The translations under genes were made by a program, and so were the position numbers. Below, one piece after another: positions 37,546 through 49,340 of a stretch of DNA of 64,000 nt (positions are counted from its first letter, which is position 1; every line of letters starts with the position of its first letter). The DNA comes from Jacaranda mimosifolia (taxonomy: Eukaryota; Streptophyta; Magnoliopsida; Lamiales; Bignoniaceae), in assembly GCA_018894105.1 (NCBI GenBank), contig CM032128.1, positions 16,287,001-16,351,000 on the forward strand. The letters are read 5' to 3'. The notes under the pieces are model-generated. The model worked only from the letters and a program-made list of their open reading frames with translations, was not told the DNA's origin and did no database searches.

Positions 37546-37708
37546 GTGGCATATTGGTTCTTGATAAACTAGTGAGGTACCATTACAAGCTTCTCTGTCA
37601 GAGTTGATGGAGCTCGAGAACAAGTTTGACAAGGTCATATACAGTGTCTCGAGAACTTGAGTTTACTCACAAAATTATAGGCGACATCTCATTGTTGTTC
37701 TTGTATCT
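37521..37708 (-). pseudogene. Gene X exon (DTVYDLVKLVLEL), copy C
   Basis: The acceptor CTAACAG and donor AAAAG|GTACTT are intact. It reads RYKNNNEMSPIIL, a TGA, then VNSSSRDTVYDLVKLVLELH. A shift then leads to TSLVYQEPICHFQMHLATK at the donor. At least one stop and one frameshift mark it as dead. It shows what the broken exon in copy A once continued into. Confidence 0.55.
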
Positions 37709-38792
37709 CTGTTAGATGATAAATATAAGAACCTGACCTTTTGACCTACATCCATGACAATAGATCTATCATATCAATCTAAATGATAAATAAAATGTTG
37801 CATGTATTTAATCTAATTTAATTTAGTCTAGAAACTGAAAGTTTCAAATATTTTAAGAAGAAGGAAACACTAAAGTTCTTACACTACTACATAGAAAACA
37901 AATTTCAGAAATGGCATTTCTATCAAAAGTAAAAGTGAATCTTGACATGGGGGAAGTGCGTTACCAAGTAATATCTTTGAGGGGGAAGAAACATAATGAT
38001 GCAACAGAGTACACACTTGCTCCTGCAACCCATACAACAATGAGAATGAAATGATTTTAAGACCTCTAGCTAATTCAAGAAAAAGATAATGTGTACTTTT
38101 ATCTAGATACTGAATCTGTTAGATGGCCATAGCTTAAATTAAAATGACTAGTCCATCAAAATGCACTTTTTGTAGACATACCTGCATGAGACTAAAATCT
38201 CTATGAAAATTCGGGTACATTTTTCTGCCAAACTTGATTGAAATAATGCTCTTTAAGTTGAAAGAATTTGCTATTGTCCATATAATTCAATGGAATGGCT
38301 TTGAAGATGGCTAAAATCAATATTGACATTCTTAGAAAAATGATCACTTTATTTCAGGCTTTCAGCAACAAATATTGCACCTCATAGGATAGATGGAGAA
38401 GCCTGGACTATGATCTGTAATATTGGCCATACATGACAACACAAATCAGTTAGCAAAACAGTATTTGACTTGGCATGGGGCGGTAGACAAGAGTAAACCA
38501 AGTGAAAGCTTTGAGCATCTTTGCAATTTAAACTAAAATACAATGGTTGAAAATTAGTAGCGTTGCATCATCACTATAACTGAGAGAATTTTCTTTTTTA
38601 GCTGAGAAAATAATTTTGTTAAAGATAATTACATTTGGGAAGATGCTACAAAAGGAAATAAAGTAACTTTAATGGGAGTTCTCTAAGTGTATAAAGCCAC
38701 AAAAGATGTAACTTTGTGAACAAGATGACAATACTAAGGGTCTACCAAAATCATGAATGAGACCAATGAATTATGGATAATAATAAACTTAC

Positions 38793-38880
38793 TAACATGC
38801 TTGGCACATTTTCATGTAAGACATTCTCCAAATTCAGATCTATTTCCATCTCTCTTATGCAACAAATTTTGAAATGCTTC
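38793..38880 (-). CDS. Unidentified exon, in phase with its neighbour
   Basis: Acceptor TTGACAG, donor GTAAGTTT. The first base completes the codon left by the exon at 38977, giving KHFKICCIREMEIDLNLE then NVLHENVPSML, open to the end in phase 0. The other frame (EAFQNLLHKRDGNRSEFGEC) is also coding-like but contains a TGA. Unrecognised. Confidence 0.4.
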
Positions 38881-38976
38881 CTGTCAATGTGGGGAGTAGG
38901 AAAAAAGTGAAGAATAAGTACATATAAAAGTCAAGAAAAGAAGCACATGTCAAAGAAAAAAAGCTTAAAATCTTAC

Positions 38977-39146
38977 ATATGCAAATTATTTTCGCTTCTT
39001 AAAACTTCACAAAAGCTAGCAGATGATAAGCTAAACCATGAGAAACATGAGTCAAAATCAGTCAAATTTAAAATCCACCTTGACAATATTAAATCATGAT
39101 CCAAATAATTACAAGAAATAGGTAAACAAGCCTGACATTCAGCAAT
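38977..39146 (-). CDS. Unidentified exon (left edge at donor GTAAGATT)
   Basis: Open frame with SCIAECQACLPISCNYLDHD, then FDSCFSWFSLSSASFCEVLR and SENNLH before the donor. The acceptor is probably AATTAG near 39147, but the start is uncertain and the frame stays open to 39191. It lies just past the end of copy C and may be an earlier exon of gene X. Confidence 0.35.
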
Positions 39147-39191
39147 ACAACTTCTTAATACTAATTGTGGAAGTACTACACCAGCTCTCAT

Positions 39192-40129
39192 TACTAAGGA
39201 AATATTGGCAAAAAAGAATAAAGGTACACCATTATTCTAGGAGTATAATAGAAGTACGCCAAACATAGGGAAAAGCCGGAAAGCATAAATCAAACTCCTA
39301 TTTGTCTATGTGAATTCGTATGGACTACATTTGAAAGCATCATTGCAAAAGCTCTTCTGTAACTCCCTATTCTCCTACTCTTGCCCTAAAATGCTATGGT
39401 CTATCAAATTTCCCCTTCATCATAACTGCATAGCACTTGGGAAGAATACACAACCTCACCTCATGGGGAATCAAACACTTTCCAACAAATATTTTTGTTT
39501 CTCTAAAATATCTAAAAAAAATTGTAATCCTTTCAAATTAATATATAAATAGAAAATATATATAGAGAGTTATATCTTCCAAATTATTATTTTAATATAA
39601 ACATATATTTTCCAATTATTGTACAAATATAACAACATATAATAATAACAAAACCTTGATGTGACACCACTAATTACAGAAAACCTTAAATGAAAAGACA
39701 TTTCTACTAGAAAATGTTACCTTACAACTTGAACCAAAAATACTTTTGTTATTTACCAATTCCCTCATATATTTCCCTTATACACATTTTCCTAAATTGT
39801 TTTTCCCAAGATACTACCAAAATACCATAAAAATTCATAATTTTTCCCCTTTTATTCAGTTCCTACAAGGTATTCGACTTTAAATTGCTTCCTCACATAT
39901 GGTTCTATGCTTTTTCAGTTTGCAGGATTATCTTAGGTGAGCAACATAAGCAGAAAGGTGGAAAAGAAACAACAATGTTATTAGTACAAAGAAACAACAA
40001 AAGGGAAAAATCTAATAAAAAGTCATGTCAATGTAGGAAAAAATGAAATACAAACCGGATGTGTCTTGGCAAAGAAGATTACATTCTCCAACGATATGAA
40101 TCTTCCACCCCTGAAAAGGAAGAACATGT
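39192..40129. other. No gene recognised
   Basis: AT-rich stretch between the last gene X candidate and the first tandem unit. No exon, terminal repeat or RNA gene seen. Confidence 0.35.
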
Positions 40130-40457
40130 ACTATTGAACATATGTGGGCTAATCAATTGATTGTGGTGAAATTGATCAATTCTAAAGAAGCATCATCACA
40201 AAATGTGCCTTCGAGTTGATAGCAACATTTCCATTCACAATTTAGTAGAGAAGAACTACATTATCACTAAAACAGTTGTCCACCATAAGACATTAATCAA
40301 CTCTGTTCTGTTAATCATCCTATTACCATGCAAATGAAAATTACATCTTGGGAGGTAGCACGCTAAATACTCATCTCCTAGAACAAAGCAGAAAGGAAAA
40401 TGGAAAAGTGGCAACTCAGACACTTGGAAAATGCTCAAAGAAGTTGCTGAAACATAC

Positions 40458-41240
40458 CGGCAAAGGACAAAGTAAAATAGGGGAAAGGTATCCATTTGCC
40501 CCACTTTGAGTGCCCAAGATAAACAATAAAATTTGTCCAAACAGAGCGCCAACCAAAGGAAAATATTTGCTGAGGAAAAGATAAAATGACATTATAAACT
40601 TGTTCATATTTAAAACAACTATCAAGAGTCTATCTGAACCAAACCAATAATGTACAAGAGCATTCTAAAATTAATACATATCCTATGCATATTATATTTC
40701 TCAAGAAATTTTAATCATATTTCACAATCAGGAAATGAAGAGGCTGCAACAGAGTTAATTCACCTTCTAAAGGAAAATCAACTGCATTTTCAAAGTTAAT
40801 AAATGCTTTCTTTTTCTTCAAAAAAAAAGTCAAAAACTAAAAGCTGAATAAATGCTTACCACACCATTGTACCCACTATGCGATTATATTTGAAAAGAGA
40901 GCATTCAATGCAGCCGTTTGTTATTCCATTTATCATCCAAAATATTCACTAGTGATTTGCCCTGTCGCATAAAAAATTTCACACCAATATATACACACAC
41001 AATTAACATATACTCCAATTCCTTCAATGCAAAGTTTTCAATTTTTTATTCCAATTTTTGCATTTACCAAAAGTAAAATACCTCAGAGTGTTTAGTATAA
41101 TCGTAATCTCTATTCCAAGCAATGGCTCGTTTAACGAATCAAATCTCGAAGTCTTGTAACAATCATATCTTCCTCCATCAACATCTCCATGCTAGAACCT
41201 TCTTCTCAATGTTCAAAAACTCATCAAGAACTAAATTCAA
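40458..41240 (-). pseudogene. Exon trio of tandem unit 1 (also in units 2 and 3)
   Basis: Three candidate exons follow in minus order: one ending CTCTGAG|GTATTT at 41082; one at 40860-40961 with CGACAG and GTAAGC; one at 40458-40569 with TTCCTCAG and GTATGT. In unit 2 the first two join in phase as FVERAIA, a stop, NRNYDYTKHFE, then GQSLANILDDKWSKEWLHRT. Another frame of the first reads VLDEFPNIERKVLAWRCCGG. All copies have stops or indels. They follow the callose synthase exon in each unit, but I could not match them to that family, so the identity is open. Confidence 0.4.
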
Positions 41241-41459
41241 GATTTACCAAAATGGCATTGAACCAGTTCAAAACCAAAAAAAAATGTGATTATTCCTAAA
41301 GAAAAAACCCATATCTACAAAAATAAAGAGAATCCTAAAAATCAAAGTTATTGAAAAAAAAAAGGAAAGAAATGATATTGAGAATACATACTATTAGAAT
41401 GAAACAAGTTCGAGAAAAGTATTCCTTTGCACATTTAGAAAAAAATCGTAAAGGATTTC

Positions 41460-41750
41460 TCCTCTTATTTATTTCTTCCTCCTCTCCTTTTTTTCGTTTC
41501 TCTTCTCTGCTTTCGCATATTTTCTTTTGACTCTTATTCCTTCATCTTTTTTTCTGCTTCTTGTTCGTTTTAGTTTTCTTTTTTTCTTTTTGTATTTTTC
41601 TCTTTTTCTTTAGTTCTTTTTCTATTTCCTTTTTTTGACATTTTTCTTTTCTTGCTTTTCCGTTTTTTATATTTTTTTTGTTTTTTTTTTCAATTTTCAT
41701 AATTTTTTTCTTTTTTTCCTATTTCTATTGATATTTGTTTTTTTCTAGTG
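41460..41750. repeat. Pyrimidine-rich tract, unit 1
   Basis: Almost pure T/C on the plus strand for nearly 300 bases (TTTTTCTTTTTG-type runs). Phenylalanine-rich open frames here are an effect of base composition. Confidence 0.85.
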
Positions 41751-41849
41751 CACTTTACATACATTTATCTCTTCTATGTCGTTCATCTTTTGGTCACCCA
41801 ACTCTAACCTTAAAAGAATATGTTCATCTGCCTCTCGCTTCTCTCCTTT

Positions 41850-41933
41850 GATAACTATGGCTGGGATTAAGCATGCATTAAAAGCACTAGGCAATGATTG
41901 AAATTAGGATCTAAGCATTCCTAGTGTCCGAAT
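41850..41933 (-). pseudogene. Callose synthase exon, tandem unit 1
   Basis: After the acceptor TTAG the frame reads IRTLGMLRS, TAA, FQSLPSAFNACLIP. In callose synthases this is the conserved IRTLGMLRSRF-SLPGAFN stretch at the end of the first membrane domain. The arginine codon has become a stop in all three tandem copies, so that stop predates the triplication. Confidence 0.8.
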
Positions 41934-44129
41934 CTAACATAAAATAAGGATAAAGGTCAAGCCCATAATAGAAAAACCATAATCTTTGGGCATGCATAAA
42001 AGTCATTAAATATTAGTTTGCAACAGATGCCCCATTATCAAGTTCAAGTAGATACAACCATAATCAGGTACCAACAAATTGTAGAAAGCATTTATTTTCC
42101 AAGAAAACCAATAACCACGTTGTGATCAATAATTTTGTAGAAGAAATCTTAACAATCTTTCACTGGCATATGCATTTTGATCAACTTCTAAATATGGTTT
42201 CTCTTTACTTTGAAAAAAGAAAATAAAAAGAAAAAGATTTTGAAAATGTGTTTTGTTAATGCCAAAAGCACAATTATCTTAAAAGGTGGGAAATTCAAAT
42301 CGCTAAATCTTCAAACGGTACAAATAAAGGTTACATTTTGAAAAAATGGAGAGAAATACATACTTGATGCTCTAAAAATGAGCCATCAAGAGGAACTTAT
42401 AGCCCCTATTTTTGAAACTTCAACCTTGTTTTCTATTATCAACCTAACTCAAGAATCAAAGATAAGTGTTGGCATATATAGAAAAGTAGAAAGAATATGT
42501 AGTGAGTAAAAAGAGCAAAATTACCATACCAGACTAACTAATTCATACGTGAAAGTTAACAACAACCACCAAGATAATCATTCAACCTATTAGAAAAGGA
42601 ATTTTCATATTCTACCTCAGTATTTTACTAGGTTACAAGTTACACTTCACTATTAATGACTAGCAGACAGGTTCAAAATTCAAACTGCAGCATATATTTA
42701 GCACACATTCTTACAATATTCATATGAACCTGACAATAACTTCAGCTTTATAAGTTATCCCTGCATCACTCCAATTAGAACTCTTTTGAAGGCTCACAAG
42801 CACAATATTGAACTTATGTTGACTCACCGCTTGATAATGATGAAAGTGATATGTTCTTAAGAAGCATCATCACAAATTGTGTGTTTGAGCTGATGGCAAC
42901 ATTTTTCATTACACAATTGGGACCAAAACTACTATATCACTAAAACAGCTATGTCCCATAATATATCAATCAACTTTGTTCTTTTAATCATCCTCTTTCC
43001 ATGCAAATGAAAATTACATATTGCGGAGGGTTCACACTAAATACTCATCTCCTAGAACAAAGCAAAAAGGAAAATGAAAAAGCAGCAACTCATACACCTA
43101 GAAAATGCTCAAAGAAGTTGTTGGAAGATACCCACAAGGGACTAAGCAAAACAAGGGGAAGGTTTCTGTTTGTCCCACTTTTAGTGTCGAAGATAAATAG
43201 TAAATTTTGTCCAAACAGAGAGCCAAACCCAAGGAAAATATTTGCTGCAGAAGGAAAAGATAAAATGATTTATTAACTTGTTTATGTTTACAACAACCAT
43301 CAAGAGTCTATCATGAACCAAACCAATAATGTACAAAGAGCATTCTAAAATTAATACATAACCTATGCGTATTATATTTTTCAAGAAATTTTAGTCATAT
43401 TTCACAATTAGAAAATGAATAGGCAACAACAGAGTTAATTCAACTTCTCAAGGAAAATCAACAACATCTTCAAAGTTAATAAATGCTTTCTTTTTCTTTA
43501 AAAAAGGTCAAAAAGTAAACATTCAATGAATGCTTACCTAACCATCGTACCCACCACGCGATTACATTTGAAAAGAAAGCGTTCGATGCAGCCACTCCTT
43601 ACTCCATTTGTCATCCAAAATATTCGCTAGTGATTGGCCCTGTCACATAAAAAATTTACACCAATATGTACACACGCAATTAACATATACTCCAATTCCT
43701 TCAATGCAAAGTTGTCAATTTTTTATTCAAAATTTTGCATTTACCAAAAGTAAAATACCTCAAAGTGCTTAGTATAATCGTAATTTCTATTTCAGGCAAT
43801 AGCTCTTTCAACGAATCAAATCTTCAAGTCATATAATGATCATAGCTTCCTCCACAACATCTCCATGCTAGAACCTTCCTCTCAATGTTCGGGAACTCAT
43901 CAAGAACTGAATTCAAGATTTACCAAAATGTTGTTGAACTTATTCAAAACCAAGAAAAATGTGATGATCCCTAAAGAGAAAGCCCAAATCTACAAAAATA
44001 ATGAGAATCCTAAAAATCAAAGCTATTGAAAAAAAAAAGGGAAAGAAATGATATTGAGAATACATACTATTAGATTAAACAATTTGGAGAAAAGTACTCC
44101 TCTGCATATTTAGAAAAAACCTTGAAGGA

Positions 44130-44460
44130 TTTCTCCTCTTCTTTATTTCTTCTTCCTCTCCTCTCTTTCATTTCTCTTTCCTATTTTTGTATGTTTACTC
44201 TTGACTCTTATATCTTCATTTTTTTTTTCTACTTCTTGTTTGTTTTAGTTTACCTTTTTTTTTAGTATACTTATTTTCTTTATTTTCTTTTTTTCTTTTT
44301 GTATTTTTCTATTTTCCTTCAACTCTTTTTATATTTCCTTTTATTTTTCAAAATTTTCCTTTCTTGCTTTTCCATTTTTTTTTTTTTTTTTGCTTTTTAT
44401 TTTTTTGCATGTTTTCCTATTTTTTTTTCCAATTTATATTGATATTTGTTTTTTTCCAAT
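44130..44460. repeat. Pyrimidine-rich tract, unit 2
   Basis: Same position in the tandem unit as 41460-41750, with T-runs of up to twenty bases, and different indels. Confidence 0.85.
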
Positions 44461-44519
44461 GCAATTTACATACATTTATCTCTTCTATGTGGTTCATCTT
44501 TTGGTCACCCGCCTCTCGC

Positions 44520-44644
44520 CTTAAAAGAGTATCTTCATCTGCCTCTCGCTTCTCTCCTTTGATGACTATGGCTTGGATTAAGCACGCATTAAAAGCACCA
44601 GGCAATAATTGAAATTAGGATGTAAGCATTCCTAGTGTTCGAAT
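44520..44644 (-). pseudogene. Callose synthase exon, tandem unit 2
   Basis: IRTLGMLTS, TAA, FQLLPGAFNACLI, then a basic tail (KGEKREADEDTLLRRE) that stays open well past the expected region. Same shared stop as units 1 and 3. Confidence 0.8.
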
Positions 44645-46829
44645 CTAACATAAAATAAGGATAAAGGTCAAGCCCAGAATAGAAAAAGCATAATCTTTGG
44701 GCATACATAAAAGTCATTAATATTACTTTGTGCATAGCCTCAATTTCTGTGCAGATGCCTCATTATATAGTTCAAGCACTTACAACCATAATCAAGTACT
44801 AACAAATTGTATAAAACATTTATTTTCTAGGAAAACCAATAACCACATAGTGATCAATACTTTTGTACAAGAAATCTTAACAATCTTTCACTAGGATATG
44901 CATTTTGATCAACTTCCAAATATGGTTTCTCTTTATTTTGAAAAAAGAAAAGGAAAAGAAAGAGATTTTGAAAATGTGTTATGTTAATGCCAAAAGCACA
45001 ATTGTCTTAAAAGGTAGGAAATTCAAATCGCTAAATCTTAAAATGGTACATGTAAAGGTTACATTTTGAAAAAATGGAGAAAAATACATACTTGATGCTC
45101 TGAAAATGTGCCATCAAGAGGAACTTATAGCCTTATTTTAGAAACTTCAACCTTGTTTTCTATTATCAAGCTAACTCAAGAATCAAAGATTGGCATATAT
45201 GCCCAACTATGGAAGAATATAGAAAAGTAGTAAGAATATATAGCGAGTAAAAAGAGCAAAATTACCATACAAAACTAATTAGTTCATATGTGAAAGTTAA
45301 TAACCACCACCAATATAATCATTCAACCTATCAGAAAAGAGTTTTTCGCATTCTACCTTAGTATTTCACTAGGTTACAAGTTAGCCTTCACTATTAATGA
45401 CTGGCAGATAGGTTCAAATTCAAACTACAATATATATATAGCACACTTCCTGACAATATTCATATGAACGTAACAATAACTTTAGCTTTATATGTTATCC
45501 CTGTATCACTCCAATTAGAACTCTTTTGAAGGCTCACAGGCATAATATTGAACTTATGTTAACTCACCACTAGATAATGATGAAAGTGATCGGTTCTTAA
45601 GAAGCATCATCACAAATTGTATGTGTAAGTTGATGGCAACATTTTTCATTTCACAATTGGGACAAGAACTACCATATCACTAAAATAGCTATGTCCCATA
45701 ACATATCAATCAAATCTGTTCTATTAATCATCCTCTTACCATGCGAATGAAAATTACATCTTGGGGAGGGTTCAAGCTAAATACTTATATCCTAGAACAA
45801 AGCAGAAAGGAAAATGAAAAAGCAGCAACTCATACACCTAGAAAATGCTCAAAGAAGTTGATGGAAGATATCTGCAAGGGACTAAGTAAAACAGGGGGAA
45901 GGTTTCTGTTTGCCCTACTTTGAGTGCCCGAGGAGAGTATTTGCTAGAGAAGGAAAAGATAAAATGATTCATTAACTTGTTTATATTTGTAAGAACTATC
46001 AAGAGTCTATCATGAGCCAACCAATAATGTACAAGAGCATTCTAAAATAATTACATATACTATGCATATTTATATTTCTCTTGAAATTTTAGTCATATTC
46101 CACAGTCAGGAAATGAATAGGCAGCAGTGGAGTTAATTCACCTTCTGAAGGAAAATCAACCTCATTTTCAAAGCTAATAAATGCTTTCTTTCTTCTTTAA
46201 AGAAAAATAAAAACTAAAAATTGGATAAATGCTTACCTAACTTCTATACCCACTATGCAATTACATTTGAAAAGAGTGGTGTTCAATGCAGCTGCTCTTT
46301 ACTCCATTTATCATCCAAAGTATTCGCTAGTTCTCAGCCCTTTCACATAAAAAATTTACACCAAGATATTCACACAATATTAACATATCCTCCAATTCCT
46401 TCAATGCAAAGTTGTTAATTTTTTATTCAAATTTTTGTATTTATGAAAAGTAAAATACCTCAGAGTGTAATCTCTATTCCAAGCAATAGCTCATTCAACG
46501 AATCGAATCTCTAAGTTTTGTATTGATTATATCTTACTCCATCAACGTCTCCATACTAGAACCTTTTTCTCAATGTTTGGGAACTCATCAAGAACTGAAT
46601 TCAATATTTACCAAAACAGTGTTGAACTAGTTCAAAAGCAATAAAAATGCTGTTATCCCTAAAGAAAAAGCCATATCTACAAGAATAAAGAGAATCCTGA
46701 AAATCAAAACTATTGAGAAAAAGAAAGAAATGATATTGAGAATACGTACAATTAGAATCAAACAAGTTGGAGAAAAGTATTACTCTGTATATTCGGAAAA
46801 ACCTTGAAAAATTATTGAAAAGAGAACCC

Positions 46830-47140
46830 TTTTTTCTTCTCTTCTTCATTTCTTCCTCCTCTCTTTCGTTTCTCTTCTATGTTTCGTATTTTTTACTCTT
46901 ATTTCTTCATTTTTTTCTGCTTCTTGTTCCTTTTAGTTATTTTTGTTGTCTTATTTCTTTTTTTCTTTTTTTCTTTTTCTCTTTTTCTTTAATTCTTTTT
47001 CTATTTCCTTTTTTTTACATTTTTCTTTCCTATTTTTCCATTTTTTTTATATTTTCTTGTTTCCTTTTTTTCCCCCTATTTTCCTATTTTCTTCTCTTTC
47101 TTTTCCTTCTATTTCTATTGATATTTATTTTTTCCAATGT
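46830..47140. repeat. Pyrimidine-rich tract, unit 3
   Basis: Third copy of the tract. A 161-codon plus-strand frame through it is nearly all Phe, Leu and Ser and has no other sign of being a gene. Confidence 0.85.
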
Positions 47141-47229
47141 GCTTTACATACATTTGTTTCTTCAATGTCGTTCACATTTTGGTCACCCGCTTCTCTCCTT
47201 AAAAAAGTACCTCTGTCTGCCTCTCGCCT

Positions 47230-47315
47230 GTAATAACTATAACTGGGATTAAGCATGCACTCAAAGCACGAGGTCATGATTGAAATTAGGATTTAAGCAT
47301 TCCCAATATCCGAAT
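47230..47315 (-). pseudogene. Callose synthase exon, tandem unit 3
   Basis: Acceptor GTGTCAG, then IRILGMLKS, TAA, FQS, TGA and ALSACLIPV. This is the most diverged of the three copies and lies next to the rest of the pseudogene at 47.7-49.3 kb, so unit 3 is probably the original position. Confidence 0.75.
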
Positions 47316-47744
47316 CTGACACAAAATAAGGATAAAGGTCAAACACAGAATAGAAAAACCATAATCTTTGGGCATGCATAAAAGGCATTAATTATTACTT
47401 TGTGCATAGCCTCAATTTATATGTAAATGCCTCATTGTGAAGTTCAAGCCATTGCTACCATAATCAACTACCACATGCCATGAACTGCACATAATTTAAC
47501 TAACAAAAAGAGAAATTAGTCTGCTTCTATTGCCCAAAGTGTGAGCATTCCATTTTTTCTTTAATGAGACATGCTCAAAGCCTAATGAAAAATGAAATAC
47601 AACCTGTACTGAGAAAATTTAAGTTGTAAATGCAATTGATTGGCATCAGAAATTTTGGAAAATAGTAAGTCATCATTTGATAAATATGTTGGTATACAAA
47701 ATCAAAAAATGGAAAAAAAGGAAACGATCAAAAAAATGGGAAAG

Positions 47745-47945
47745 GGTGGGAACCTCAATATACAAACTAAAAGCCAACTTTGTAATGATAAGGAGCACTT
47801 AGAATAATGTATACCTAATAATCCAAAAAGGGAATTATATATCACATAAAATGATCTTGCACACCATAGGTTTAGTCCTTGATGTCTTATTTGAACAAAG
47901 AAAAGGGACTTTCATGCATTCCCCCTTTCCAACATAAAGCTGAAG
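47745..47945 (-). pseudogene. Callose synthase exons (LYVG-MHE and TKLAFS blocks)
   Basis: After the acceptor TTACAG the text reads LQLYVGKG, one extra base, then MHESPFSLFK, matching the family RLYVGRGMHES-FSLFKY. After a gap of about 70 bases (a small intron with TTAG acceptor) comes YTLF, a stop, then VLLIITKLAFSLYIEVP, matching YT-FW-LLI-TKLAFSYYIEI. These blocks are part of the N-terminal transmembrane region. Confidence 0.88.
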
Positions 47946-48031
47946 CTGTAAGACAAAATGGAAACACAAAATTACTATATGAATTTCTCATTGATCAAGA
48001 GACATGGTTATATACAAAACATATTGCACAC

Positions 48032-48369
48032 TTGTAACCACCACATCATTAGCATCACAATTTTTTATCTAGACCTCAAAGGAACTAATGAATGAAGGGG
48101 AAAAGAAATAGCATGGCAGCAAGCAAATTTGGTGATACATAGATAACGACAACCAAGATAAATAACTAAGGGGACTTTGAGTTATTGCCAGCCCAACTTT
48201 TGATAGTTTAAGCAAACCCAGAAGGATTCTTCCATGTATAAGCATAAGTAATAGGAAAGATGACCGACCAAACAACGACATATACAAACTTTAGAATGTA
48301 TCTTATCTTGGCAAGCATCAAAGGACACGACCTATCTAGCTTTAAAACTCATAATTATATCAAGGATGA
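48032..48369 (-). pseudogene. Callose synthase transmembrane exon
   Basis: Acceptor TTTTGTAG at 48370, donor TTACAA|GTGTGC. It reads ILDIIMSFKAR, a stop and a one-base shift, MLAKIRYILKFVYVVVWSV, IFPITYAYTWKNPSGFA, stop, TIKSWAGNNSKSP, stop, LFILVVVIYVSPNLLAAML, FLFPFIH, and KIVMLMMWWLQ at the donor. This is the callose synthase block P-TYAYTW-NP-GFA-TIKSW, YLSPN-L, LFLFPF and KIVMLMMWWSQ. Five stops make it a clear pseudogene. In living copies the enzyme makes beta-1,3-glucan at the plasma membrane. Confidence 0.93.
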
Positions 48370-48429
48370 CTACAAAAAAGAAAATGTTGGATATCACAAG
48401 AAAGGGAAAAAAATACAATTTTTGCACAT

Positions 48430-49340
48430 GAATAGAAAATCAATAACAGAATTGCAGATGTATTCAACATCCAAAACAGGGTCAAAAAGAATATTAGAAT
48501 CCTGGGCGGATATATATGGTACAATAGTGAATCGTATCATTGAAATGTTGCCAACAATATCCAACTATTAATATGCACCTAAGCCAAAATAAGTCTAGAA
48601 GACCACAGTTTTTTACATCCATATAATTGAAAAGTTGAAAAAATTCTAAAGAATCACATAGTTGTGGTCACTGCCAGTAATATATCACCAATTTGCTTCT
48701 GTTATATTTAGAACCTTTTAGTTAACAAGAGGAGAAAAGTTATCATATCTAAGACTTGCAAACAGTACCTCAGGCAAATAACTTTGAGCAAAAACAAATT
48801 TAGCATCCAAAATGTTGAACAGTTTAAACTTTTCAAACAAAAAATGAAAAAGAAAAAGGAAAATAAGAAACCACAAACCAAGTTGTAGTCACTGACAATA
48901 ATATCATTAGTTCTCTTTTATTCTTTTTAGAAACTTTTTAGTAATTAAAAGGCAAAAGTGATAATATCTAACACTTGCAAATAGTCAGCCACTAAAGAAG
49001 GGGGAAAAAATTAAGTCATCAACGAATATTTTCATCTATTTCCAACTTTCCCAAAAGCATCTAAAGGAATGAAGCATCCAATAACTAATATCAAATATTT
49101 CATTGAGGTCTCTGAATAGGAAAAATCAAGAAACCAGTTTTGTGGATGATAACACACAAACCTATTCAAAAACAATGAGAACACAATCAAAAAGGAATGA
49201 AAAAGAATGAATGAAAAAAATAAAGAAAAAAGGACAAAAAAATGAAAAAATATTCACAAGAAGTCTGGGTACCGATGTGACCAAGAAAAGCTGCGACTTC
49301 CTTCATCTGGAAAGGCTAACCGAAAATTGTCCCAAACCCC
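48430..49340 (-). pseudogene. Callose synthase, weaker upstream exon remnants
   Basis: In the expected order but more eroded: a stretch near 48440-48560 with DSNIL and LNTSAILLL, resembling the IFITSAILKL region; one near 49060-49110 with YWMLHSFRCFWESW, resembling FW--FRSFDRMW; and one near 49280-49330 with DNFRLAFPDEGSRSFSW, resembling DCFRLGWPM-ADFF. The individual matches are marginal. Their order on the same strand next to certain exons is what supports them. Confidence 0.45.

Larger units (their letters stand above)
29531..38665. repeat. Segmental duplication, copy C
   Basis: This is the same segment as copy A from about 14625 to 18980, in the same orientation. It is lengthened by a 5.3-kb copia element (30036-35373) and by an internal duplication of about 0.7 kb near 36.1-37.5 kb. 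The exon equivalents of gene X all carry stops or frameshifts, so copy C is a non-functional paralogue. Confidence 0.85.
40130..47470. repeat. 2.7-kb unit in about 2.7 tandem copies
   Basis: The marker GAAGCATCATCACAAA falls at 40187, 42861 and 45601, giving periods of 2674 and 2740; the third unit is cut near 47470. Other markers repeat in register (TCATCTCCTAGAACAAAGCA near 40372 and 43048; AAGGATAAAGGTCAAGCC near 41948 and 44659). On the minus strand each unit holds the same exon-like blocks, and a pyrimidine-rich tract on the plus strand. Confidence 0.92.

Noticed and set aside
44417..44605. A 62-codon minus-strand frame starting near PGAFNACLI as a complete small gene
   Set aside because: Its start is the callose synthase exon and the rest is run-on; copies in the other two units are broken.
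46767..47252. A 161-codon plus-strand frame
   Set aside because: It runs through a T/C-rich tract and is almost all Phe, Leu and Ser; the same tract in the sister units is broken differently.
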